A stretch of DNA of 64,000 nucleotides from Halocafeteria seosinensis. Its lineage: Eukaryota > Sar > Bigyra > Bicosoecida. Below, one piece after another: positions 46,701-57,778 of this stretch (position 1 is the stretch's first letter; each line of letters begins with the position of its first letter). The position numbers and the translations under genes are program-made. Where the stretch lies: assembly GCA_001687465.1 (NCBI GenBank), contig LVLI01000154.1:1-64000 (forward strand), written 5' to 3'. The notes beneath the pieces were generated by a model. That model saw only the letters and a list, made by a program, of their open reading frames with translations, did no database searches and had not been told where the DNA came from.

Positions 46701-49700
46701 AATACGACTTATTGGAGGATGTCGCTTGCATGCTGGGGAGACAGCTCTTCCGGGAAAATTTGACTGCGAGGACAGACAGGACTACGCTGCTTAGGCTGCT
46801 GAAGGGAGGCGCAGCCTGCGAAGGAATTCTTAATATTCAGCGTAGCGAACTGTGCCTTGATCGAGTTTTTGAAATGGTAGGGACCGAGCTTTCGTCAATT
46901 CAAAATGTATTAATGAAAGGGCATAAATGGCTTCCAATTGACGGCTCTGTTTTGAAGGTTCCCAGGTCCTCATCGATCATGTTTTCACAGAACTGTGAAA
47001 GTACTTCGATGAGTCATAAGTCGTATTTGCAAGGACTATTCAGACCCATGGCACTAACTAATTGCGATAGTAGGGAGTTTCTTCAGCTGTGCTTCACGGC
47101 ACTCGGAAGTTCTTGCCCTTGCCAAGCCGCTAATAAAGTTATAACCACTCTTGACGCTCTCGAAGGTTCTGGAATTATCTCCGCAAAATCGTTTAGTCGC
47201 GAGGCAGTGATTGCAAACGCGTGGAGGAGCGCTCGCGGTGGTTTCTCTTTTGCTGATAATTTGTGCACTGTGGAAGATCATATGGTTCGCCTTTTTCTCC
47301 AGATCGTTGAGCACCAGTTTGTACAAGGGACGGGAACTCATGACGATATACTGCTTATACAGAGCATTCTACGCGGAGGCGACCCAGAAGGTAGACACGT
47401 AGAGGAGAGTTCGTTCAGTGAACAATTATATATAATCATGGGTATAATGGTTTCAATGAAGATGAACCCGGAAGTGTCATTCATCGTTTCGGTGATGCAG
47501 CTTATTTCGCTTATCCAGCACCACTCATCCGTGGTCCTTAGTGGTCCTCATTTCTCAGGGAAAACTTCGGTTTGCGAAATTGCTCAGAAAGCACTCACCA
47601 TGTTTTCGTCGCGCAGTTTACGTACTTTACCAGTAGCGGTTCATAGGGCGGAACGGGAGTATCCGTGTCCGTCTGGGGTAGATGCGTCTCGTAACGAGGT
47701 GTGGCTCGCATATGATTACCCGTCAGATGAGGAGCTACAGACGCTAAATCTGCGGGAATCTGCAAATTGGAGACAGGTGGTGGAAGTCGGTTCCCTCGAC
47801 GGACTTGATCCTTATTTGCTGTCTTCTGTGGGTATACTACCTGTTCTCGAAGGTGTGCAAGTGACATGGAGGGCCATTTTGCGGAGCCGGTTGCATGCAT
47901 CCATGCATCCATTCGTAGTGCGTTGGTACTCTTCCATATACCAACTTCTGAGCTCCGTCACTGGTGGTCTCCTAGATTATATTGATCTAAATCCCGTCCT
48001 GTTCGCAGATTTTCCGGGGAAGGTGACGGTTACGGCAAACGTTGTAAGATTCTTTTTTGTCGGTCTGAGATTCGTAGAGTCGAGTTTTGCATCCACTGGA
48101 GATACACACAGCCCTTGTTCTACCAGGCAGGCCCCCATGGCTGTCGCTCCAGACAGTTCCTTCGTTGACGACGTGGAGCATACGATTGAAAACCTAAAGT
48201 CAGGAACAGATCCATGCCCTACCGCTAGTCTTGAGACGGACGGAGATATGCTAAACTTTTTGCCAAGTTCGGTTGCTGGGGAAGTGATCCACACTTGCTG
48301 TGTCTTCGGAATCATCTGGGGCTTTCGTGGTGCACTAGAGTCTGAGGCCCAGGTTGGAGTTGTGGAACATTGGATAAGAGCGCGGTATAGTGGGCTAGAA
48401 CTACAATCTCGCGAGGGCCAGAGCTCGGCCGTGCATGCTTCAGAACGGGAGAACGAGAAAGAGTTCCAAGACAAACTCCGATGCTTATTCTCATTGACTG
48501 CTGCTGGTGTGACCGAGCCAGAGGAAGCCGATGTATCAACGATTCTCCGCCGACTGTGTCGCGATCCTCGGAAGGAACTACCGGAAAGACTGAATGCTCC
48601 GATTCTACCTCGGACAGGATCTGTTTATGACTACGTCCCTCAGCTATCGATGGACCAAAATGATAAAGATGCAAGCGGCCTCTTTGCCTCCCACAAGCAG
48701 CCGTCCTTCTCCTCGGTTATAGAATCTCCCTGGATCAATTCACTGTATGTCACCTGGTCGAATCCTCTACGTCAAGGCGACATAAGGGCGGATCACCCGT
48801 TCCCTCTCTTCCACTCCAATTCAATTCTTATTCCCGCACCCTCTGTGATGCGGTCACTGCGCATATGCTACGAATTGCTCAAGCAAGATGAGCACCTATT
48901 GCTACATGGCCCTTCAAACTCTGGGACTTCGTCCTTAATAGATATGCTGCGCATGCTGGCGACCTCTGGATCAAAGTTGCGCAGCTTGACCGAGTTTTCG
49001 CAAATGGAGGACTTGGCTTCTGACCGAGTATGCATCAGCTGTGGAGGTTTCGCGACGCTCACAGCGGAAACCCTGAAGAGTCAGCTATATAACAGGCGAC
49101 AACTAGAGCAAACTGTGACTCCTAAGATTCAGAGACCTGCGGCGCTGTTCATTGAGGATTTGAATTTAGAATGGAACAAATTCGCGACTACGTCAGTAAG
49201 TAACTTGCTTCGTCAGGTGGGTGGTTGGAGCCGCTTTCCTCAAGATGATGGACAGTCAGGTTCTGCTGTTAGAGAAGCAAACCTATGGGAAGGCGTTAGC
49301 TTGTTCATGACCACACGCCAGCGTCTTATAGACCTCAAGGGACTTATTGGGGCGACTGCGTTAGTTCACTCGGAGGGATTACAGTCAGCAGAGCTGGATC
49401 ACATCTACGAGTGTAAGCTCGTTAGTTTGCAGGACCCTATCAGGGACGAGCATGCGGCTACTGCAGCAAACTACCTTGTTACTCTTACTGGGCTGTTGGG
49501 TGAATCCCTCCAGTTTTTAGGAACTCCAGCTGCAACTCACGGTTGTCTCGCGATAGCTGAGGAGCTTAAGCGCGTCGAGTTTCTTGATGGTCTGAATTCC
49601 GATGTTGAGAACAATCACGAACTCTTCTTGGTTTTTCTGTTTCATGAGACGCTGCGATCACTTGGTGATCGTTTCAAACTCAGTGATGATAGGAATGACT

Positions 49701-52700
49701 GGTTGGTTACCAGGATTTCTAAAGCGTTCCGCAGAGTCTATTCTTACGACGTCTCCGATCTGATAGGCCACAATCCTGAACTCTCTCAGTGCATACCTGA
49801 TTCAAGGGAGGATAGCCGGAGCAAATTTCTAAAGAATCTCACGTTTGGGTTCTCGTACGCTGAACATGGAGGATCTTGCATTTATTCTCCATTGCAGCTG
49901 CAAAACATCGAAGACGACACCATGTATCGGTTAACGAAGGATCTTACATGTCGGAGCAGCTCGCTGTCGCACGTTCTACGCAAATTTGTTTATGCCATGA
50001 ATGGAAGTTGGAAGTCCTGTGTTGTTTACCACTGGGACACGCTGCTGAGCGAGAGCTGCGTCACCTCTGCTGCGAAGCAGATGAGCAAAGACTGTTTGCA
50101 CGTCCCATCTTGCCACGAGATGCACTCGCCGGAGACGGTCGAGATAGGTAACTTGCCCCTGGTCCAAACTTTGAAATCCGCTATTTTAAAGAGTTTGGAT
50201 TGTCAGAACGGGACTCTGTTGGTAGCAAACACGCACAGACTTTGTCCGGCTTGCCGCCAGCAACTACTTTTTGTCATCAACCAATTATTGGTGCATGGGG
50301 ACATCCTGAGGATTTTTGGAGCCGCCGATATCAGTTTCCTGCTGGCTAAGACAGAGCTGCAACAAAGAAACATATTCGAAGCCACCCTTGGTACAATGAG
50401 TAACCATGAAGAAAGCAGAAATCAAGAAGGGGCTTACTTAAGCTATGCTTTCTTGGAAGGGAAGGGTGAGGCCTATACTAAGAAGGGTGGTGTTACTTTG
50501 CGATCAGTCTTTTCGCAACAGCGGAGTGCTCCAGAAGATGATGCGTCCGCAGAAGTGCAGTTGCAGTGCTTAACCCGCTATATACAAGAGCATTGCCAAC
50601 TATTTATAATTTCAGCGTCTGATTCCGTGGATGATATATTCACGGGACCAGATTCTCCGGGGGCTAATATGGAGCATTTATGCCAACCGGTGTTGAAAAT
50701 ATCTCATGTTCTTGCTGTTGATTGTGACGAGGAAGAGAACTTAGAAACTCTCTTAGCCAGTTATTATACGGCCAAAGTCAGTCAAGGTTTTCAGCTTCCT
50801 CCCGAACGAACGACCATTGACTTTTTCATTCAATTAAGAAAAGAGGTCTGTGTCGTTGCCGATTCCGGTAGAACGCCTGCTCTTTCCGATGCTACTGAAG
50901 GTTTGAGCATGACTGGCCGGATAATGAGGGCCCTAGATGCGTCTTCGCTTTATCAAACTCTTGTTGCTGTAAGTTTAGCTTGTTTTCTTGGGATTGTTTC
51001 TTTTTACTTTTATTTGGTTTGCTTGCAGCAAGAGACAAGCGATTGTGACGTAAAGACGATGCAGCACTGTCATTCGTTAATCATTGCGTCCTGTGGTTCT
51101 TTCCTGTGCCGAGTATCGGCACTAAGGAGAGGGGAATTCTTCAAGTTGATCCACAGGCTGATTGGTAGTTTTTTTGACCGAGAGACAATAAGTATGAATG
51201 GAGTATTGGATTCCTTGTCCGGGACTTTGTTTCCGCTTTGCCCGGATAACGACGGACTGAGGCTTTATCTGTCACTATCTACTCTGATAAGCGAGAACGT
51301 TCACTGGATTAGGGAGGCTATTTGCACCGAGAAAATCTCTTGCGAATTAGCATGCATAGCTCTTGCTGTGTCGCAAAGTTCCAAGTGGCCACTCCTTATC
51401 GATGAAAATGTAAGCCCTTGTGTCTGCTGCGGTTTCTTGCTTAACCTCTTCAGTACTTTCCTTCAATTATACAGCATTCGGCCGCTCAGCTAATTAGATG
51501 TAGAGAGCAGGGGAGAAACATTTGCTGGCTCACTGCCGATTGTTCAGCGGAAGACATGTCAAGAACAGCTATTAGTTGCCTAAAAGAGGGCAGGGCACTG
51601 GTTATAACCCTTAGTCAATACATGGACACATTCGCCGTTTCAGAGCACATTGAGGACCTTTCCGACCAGGAGGTAAGGTATATTCGAAAATACATTGCTT
51701 AGAAGTTCCCAAGAAATCTGCTTTGTGTGCTGCAGATAAGTCTGCCCCGGGGAGCCCAGCAACCGCTGATCCGTTACAATGGCCAGTGGGTTCCCATAAA
51801 CAGGAGCTTTAGACTGTATATTCTAAGTTACCCTGGAGCGTACCTTCCCGGCCACTGGTTTCGAAATGTACGTGTCTCTGCTTGAAGGATTTCTCCTTCG
51901 TCTGTTAACTTTGCTCTTGTTCTACGTGCAGCTCAATGTACTACGAGTGTCCAATTCGGAGTTAGCACTTTTCGAGAGATTTCATAGCGGCTTATTAGAA
52001 AAAATTTCGCAAGCCGACTTAGATCACTTGAGAAGAACCATGGAGAGTGTTTGGGATGAATTGCTAAAGCTAAAACTTTCAACCACCGAAAGCGTCGCTC
52101 CCTCAGCGGAATTCTTCAATACGCTAAAGCTTCGAGAGTCTGCAGTCTCTTATCCGGTGTTATCATCGGCCCTCTATCCGCAGTTTCAATTCCTATGCAG
52201 TGCATTATGTGCCACCAGAGATGACATCTCTCACGGCATATCATTTCTACCATTACTATCAAAATGCTTGAGTGATTTGCAGCAAGATTTGGGTGCAACT
52301 CAGGTCCTCCCGAAAGGCATAAGCGAGAGCATATTGAAATCTTGGTGTACTGTCCTTTTAAAACGATTCGACGCGTTAGCGTTTCGCTCTCTATCAACCC
52401 GGAGAGAAGTAGCGTTATGGCGCCTTCATGCTATGTTGGTGATAGGAATCAGTCGCCGCCAACACCATACAGAGCAGTTATTGGCTAGGGTGATTCTAGA
52501 AGCATTACATAGTGCCCATAGACGCTATTGCTGCAACACGAACGTTTGCTGTGGCCTCCGCGAGAACAGTTACCTTCAGTATTTCCAGCAGACAGCACTC
52601 ATGGTTTGTGATAGTGTTTGCCCGGCACAGCTAGAAGAAGTAACTCTGAATTGTACCGTCGACCTCCAGGGACTCCAGAAGGGGATCAAGATGACCATTG

Positions 52701-55700
52701 ATCAGGTTTGCAACCTACTTTATACAACTGAAGCGGATATCGATACAGTTGCTAGAAGTCTACTGTTGGTTGCCATTGGGCCGGCTACGATAGCTTTTGG
52801 GATCCTGTTTAGAGACGTTCGTCAACGCTTCGGGTATGACAGCATGGAACTTAAAATTCTACGTGAGAAATGGAAAGAATTGCTAGATCTCTTTAGTACA
52901 GACAACTTGAATGTACTCGTTAGCTGGAGAACTAACCCGGAATATTATAGTGGAAGCGAAGAAGTGCTTCTGGGACGTTTTCCTCAACTCCAAATTGTAT
53001 GCCACGTATCCGGCAGCAACAGTTCGCCTCATTGCCATATAACAGTAGAAGAGCGAAACGCGAACGATGATGAATTGCCTTCCTGCACTTTTTCCCATCA
53101 AGTACTTGCCCCGTTCGTGGAAGAACGTGATCTGCTCTCCGTAGCGGAGAGTATATGGAACCGCAACCGATCGGGCGTTGATGTCGAAAGCTGCGGAGAG
53201 AATGTTACACGGTGGATCGCAGACGATGCAACAGGGAATGGAAGAACGTATCGCTCCACAATTTGCTACGCTGAAGCGGAGACCTCAAAAAAATTAATCA
53301 GCGACCTGCTCTCAGCCTTATCCAAGAAGGAGGGGAGACGAGCGATAATCCTCTCAGTAGACCGTCTGACGCTACATAAGTTAAAGGGGGCGTTTCAGCA
53401 GTGCGCTCGTGAAGGTAGCTGGCTAATTCTTGATGTCTGTATGGAACTTCCTGCTATAAGTTCTGAGCTGTGCCAGCTGGAACACATACTCAGAGGCGAT
53501 GTGCCGGAACTAGTCCAGGAAACTCCTCACACAGATTTCCATGTGTTTTTCGTGGTTAACTGTAGGCAACGTCAACACAGCAATTCGTTACACTCGTTCT
53601 CATCGGTGATATCCCTAAGACACCCGTTGGTGTCTGCCGGGGTACTCCAAGATACTCACTGGAACCATTCGAGTTTAACGTTCCGTGGAATATTGTGGAA
53701 TCTGTCCATATTAGCGCAGGACGATTGGGAAAACCGGTCGTCTGATACACCACTGCTACCAAGTTCGCTGGAAGAGTTCGAGCCTCGAGTCAACAAACTT
53801 CTGCAAGCGATGAAGATAATCGTAGCTTTGGTACTGTCGCATTGTCCGCTCACCGTGATAGAATATGTCACTAACGTACTTTGCTGGAGGATGCTGTACG
53901 GTGCCCGGTGTGTGTACAAGTTGGGAAAATCATATATGGACTTCGGAGATACGCATGACTCGTCAAAATTCCCTGAAATTCTTCGCTCAATATTCTATTA
54001 CAGCTTGGGCTCCTTTGTTCATTTCGTCCCTCGGAAAGATATTTTATCGCTTCAGAAAGGGATGTATGTTATCTCTAGACTTCCTGAGCTGTTGCTAGAA
54101 GGGAAAACACCTTCCTTAAATGAGAACTGGCTTAAACATGCCTCGCTCGCGTTTGTTCGGCCTGGAATTCAGGTAATGGATTTCAACTCTAGCGCGCAAG
54201 AGGAAAAGACAAGATGGAACTCCTTGGAGAAGCTTATGGAAGCTGTACAAACCACGAGTGACGGAAAAGAATTGCGGCTATGGCAGCTTTCCACAGATGC
54301 GGACCCCTATGCATCCTATCTTGACGGCCCTAAGGCATGCACACCCTCAGATGCTAGTGGCCGGCAACTCGTCGTGCGGGAATCCAACAGCACGCCGGTG
54401 GAGCCAGACGTTTCGCTTGGTCTACCTGTGCTGGTTTCTAACAACCCGTCGTTGTTACACAAGATGGAAACTAAACTTGCTCTCGCGGTGGAGTCACACA
54501 AACTGGCAGATCGAGCTGTATCTTTAATCGTAACCATTGATAAGTCACTGAACAATTTCTCAAGGGAACTAAGGAATCAGCTGCTTCAATACTCCGAATT
54601 GTTCTCACTGATTCGTCTCAGTTTGCAGCCTGTGTGCGATCACCTACGATACACTAAGAGCATCCCGTTTAGCTTTGACGCGTTACATCTTCTTTCTGGA
54701 CGAATACCCGACACATGGCTATCAGAATTGGGCTCGCACATTGCGGAGAGCAGTGGTTTTGATTTGGAATCCTTTTTTTCCCGTCTGCAAGTGTCTATTG
54801 CGATGATTCGAGAACAGTTAGCCGTTGGGAAGATGCCGCGCGTACTTTGGCTACCATTCTTCTCTTCCCCTCATCGCCTCCTTGCCAATTTGCTCCTTGA
54901 TATATGCTATCAGCAGGGTATACCTCTTCATTCCATAGCGTTTGAAACTGTTGTGTTGGAACAGGCTGTTCCTTCCTGGCTTTACACCCAAACAATCAAA
55001 AGCAATAAGTGGAGAAGATATAAAGGGAACGATTCTGCATCAGTCCATGAGCGAAAAGGGGAACGAATGAACCTTCATGCCCCTATATCGTGCAATCTGA
55101 GCACCGGAGTGATCCGCCATTTTGTCCCGGACTATGCGCAGATGCGGAGTACTGCAAAAGTGAGTAGCACTGGCAGTGTTATGAAAAAGACACTCTCCTT
55201 TCCAGGAGAAGAGTATTCCCATCTCCCTTCATCTGAGGAGCTGGAGCAACGAATGTCTCAAAGTCTCCCTTTGCGCCCGCTTCTAGAGCAATCTACTACT
55301 AACAAGGAAGTCAGCAGCCAGCAACTTTCCAGTCTTATTTTGTCAAAAGGACTTTTGTGCTATGGGCTTAAACTGAACAACTGTTACTGGAATTGTTCAA
55401 GTCACTCACTGGAACCCGCAGTGGAAGAAGAGACGAGCGATTCAAGCCCGGTTTTGTGGCTCCGGCCCATTGCCAAGGATTCGTTTGCCTCAGGCAACGA
55501 ACGTACGGTGCAGCTAGCAGAGCAAGGATCCTGTGATGCTAATGGGATACTGCACTGCCCTTGTCGAGAGAGCTCTCGGACTTACTGCTCTTTGCTAAAG
55601 TGGAGCGATTTGAACACAAAAGCGTTAGTCTTCCCAACCCACAACTCACCGGAGGAATTTGCTGCAGCTGATGCGCGATGGACGTATGGTTTTTGGGTGT

Positions 55701-55702
55701 GA
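40798..55702 (+). CDS. Dynein heavy-chain-like protein lacking stalk/MTBD and AAA1 ATP site
   Basis: Eleven exons: 40798..42105, 42174..42589, 42660..44220, 44282..45095, 45167..45225, 45288..45448, 45511..50968, 51029..51409, 51475..51672, 51736..51867 and 51932..55702. All phases fit, 4752 aa. Residues 1-1200 are a helical tail. The linker is clear (LMDIQNAWLEG, then EFPRWYFLSNSEL at about 1440). In AAA1 (about 1790-2050) the P-loop site reads GQYDLLEDV and the Walker B site reads GILNIQRSE, so neither can work. AAA2 keeps GPHFSGKTS (2118-2126). AAA3 has GPSNSGTSS (2573-2581, Lys lost) but a fair Walker B, ALFIEDLNL. AAA4 has lost its P-loop but keeps GDILRIFGAADI. Only about 90 residues (3180-3270) lie where stalk and microtubule-binding domain belong. 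AAA5 (SSKWPLLIDEN), AAA6 (FRLYILSYPG) and the C-terminal domain (LWLPFFSSPHRLL, KGLLCYGLKLNNCYW, HCPCRESSRTY) are conserved. Family identity is firm. Motor activity is very unlikely. Confidence 0.9.
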
Positions 55703-56028
55703 AAGGGGGGGACCGTGTGAAATATCAAATGAAGTTGATATGGCTGGTATTCATTAGTAGATGGTGTCACAGAGGAGAAGCAGTGTTCATCGTAACACTT
55801 GCTATGTGTAAACGTCGACGACTGTGCGTGCTCGTTTGGTACGAGCCATATGAGTCTATACCCTCGTTAGTCCAAAGTTCGCAAATTCCGCCTCGGTAGT
55901 CTACGTGATATAGTCCCAAGCTGGAAGCCACTATGTTGATAGTTGACACAAAATCGTTGGGTTCTCGCTATACTGATGGAACAGCACAATTTTAAACGTT
56001 GCCACCACTCTGGTGTGCAGCATAAGAT
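55703..56028. other. Intergenic region between convergent genes
   Basis: 326 bp between the dynein-like stop and the stop of the cold-shock gene. It should be 3' UTR of both. No other feature seen. Confidence 0.55.
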
Positions 56029-56665
56029 TTATTCATCCCTGAATTTCTCCGTGTTGGCAAAGTTAGCTCCTTGTTGGCGCTCACTGCGAAAATGTACACA
56101 TTTAAGAAGTGAAGGTGTAGGTATCGTTCTCCGTATGAATTTCAACGAAAGAGCGTAGTATGCACATACCGATCCAGTGATTCTCCGTTGGGTCCACGGA
56201 CATTGGAAGCTTGAACGCCGCGGTCCGTTTCCACTTGGTCGAATTGAACCTGAAGTCACGATGAAACGGGGCTTGTCATTGGCAATATATGCAAAGAGAA
56301 ATTAACTCATGCTTGTGCCACACCGTCATGGTATGCTGCAGGGTAAGCCAATGACGTACATGTTCACCTTCTTGAAGAAACCGGAAGCCATCTGAAACAA
56401 TCGCTGTTTGATGGACAAATACTGCAGTGGAAAATAGCAACCATAGGTACGTTAGATGAAAAAGACTATGCGCTGTTCGATCAGCACCTCGGACGGGTCA
56501 CATACCATCGGGACCACCCTCATTATCGGGCTCAATGAAGCCGTACCCCTTGTTGATATTGAACCACTTGACTGTGCCTGAAGCGAATCCTCTCGCTCCA
56601 TAGGTAGCTACGCTACTGCCCACTCGGGCAGAGCGATTGGCAACTGATTGGATAGCACGGAACAT
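56029..56665 (-). CDS. Cold-shock-domain protein, probably mitochondrial
   Basis: Four exons on the minus strand: 56665..56506, 56360..56421, 56170..56249 and 56029..56083. They join in phase to 118 aa. Residues 1-28 (FRAIQSVANRSARVGSSVAT) are Arg/Ser/Ala-rich without acids and end YGARGFASG, a good mitochondrial presequence with cleavage near RGFA. A full cold-shock domain follows: SGTVKWFNINKGYGFIEPD with RNP1 (KGYGFI), then VFVHQTAIVSDG with RNP2 (VFVHQ), FRFLQEGEHVQFD and TDRGVQASNVRGP. The domain binds single-stranded nucleic acid, usually RNA, and works as a chaperone. A tail of about 20 residues ends TEKFRDE. An acceptor-like tgtttcag lies 11 bases upstream of the ATG, suggesting an intron in the 5' UTR. 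The open frame reads upstream into that region, but I prefer ATG 56665. Confidence 0.88.
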
Positions 56666-57778
56666 TTTAAGAGACTCTGAAACACAGACAGAAGGCGGAT
56701 AAAGACCAAACAAACCCAGGGACTGAAGTCGTTTGGGAGTCACTCCGAGGGCAACGATTTGTTTGCTGTGTTAACCCATGTGGAACTTTCCGCAGTTTGA
56801 CGGGTTATACACGTTTGGAACTTCAAGCAAGCCGTTACCCATAACAAAATGTATGACAACTTTCACGGTGATACATGAAGGAGACTACAGGGTGTAGGGA
56901 GTCGCGTTTGCGCCTGTATTATGGTAAGTACATACTCTGGACGTATAGGAACCAACAGTTGTACCAAGTACAAATTGTGGATGCAAGAAATGAGCAATAC
57001 AGTACACGTATACAGTAGGAGACTCAAGCGTGTAGGGATTCACAATTGCATTTTCATGGTGGTAAAGTACTCTGATGTATTGGAACCAGTGTTCTCCGTT
57101 TTCCGATGCATACGGGAGCTGGTCCCCCAAAACCCGCCTGGCGGTTGCAACCCCCAGTACCTAACCTAATGAGTCACACACGATGGGGCAACACCACCGC
57201 TTTACAGGACAGTTGTAGACGGACGGGCAGTTGATGAGTTATTATTGACTTCCAACCAACTTATAAACACGTAAACATCAACTACAGGTACAGCGGTACC
57301 GTGTATATCATACACATTGTTCATAGTGGTGCGACTGGTCCCTGGTCCCTGGTCCTGGTCCCCAGGTTTCCTCGCAGAAATTGCGCCGCGCCGATCGAGC
57401 AATGTCGTCCGCCTTTTCACCCCTGTTGGATCTTTCTTAGTGTGAACCTTTGGCGACAAAACACCACTGTATGAGTGGGAGTAGTTCAGCGGGTTTTGTG
57501 TCGGCAGGAAAGGGCACGTACATGTATTAGCACGTGCGAGTGCGCATAGACGACGAAACCCTGGTCTAGAATCCATAGTGGCGTTATCTGAAGGAAACCA
57601 GCCAGTGTCGTTATCGTCTTGGTCTTTCCCGTAACCTACAGAACAGAACACTACCCACCTGCTGAGTTCGAAAATTTCTCTGGCAACACTGCCTGCGGTC
57701 GTCAACTGACTCTATAAACCGCGACCAACGAACGCTACTAGATACTACTATAAACCAGGGAGATCAGGACCTATCACG
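56666..57778. other. Divergent promoter region, 1.1 kb, with diverged direct repeats
   Basis: Between the cold-shock gene (-) and the giant membrane protein (+). A block starting gagactacagggtgtaggga near 56881 recurs as gagactcaagcgtgtaggga near 57020, including the later gtactctg-cgtat-ggaacca part, as a diverged tandem copy of about 140 bp. A short ggtccctggtccctggtcct run lies at about 57338. A 167-codon frame on the minus strand (57202-57705) has no recognisable domain and is not called. Confidence 0.5.

Noticed and set aside
40798-55702. Midasin/Rea1 as the identity of the giant AAA protein
   Set aside because: Midasin lacks the FPRWYFLSN linker motif, the dynein C-terminal domain and the AAA5/AAA6 signatures seen here; it also has a MIDAS domain, which is absent.
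40798-55702. The dynein-like gene as several separate genes or a pseudogene
   Set aside because: Every break between open frames matches a 60-71 nt intron with GT-AG ends and correct phase, and dynein homology runs continuously from linker to C-terminus.
57202-57705. 167-codon minus-strand frame
   Set aside because: No recognisable domain and low-complexity tail; lies in a divergent promoter region. Could be a real orphan, but nothing supports it.
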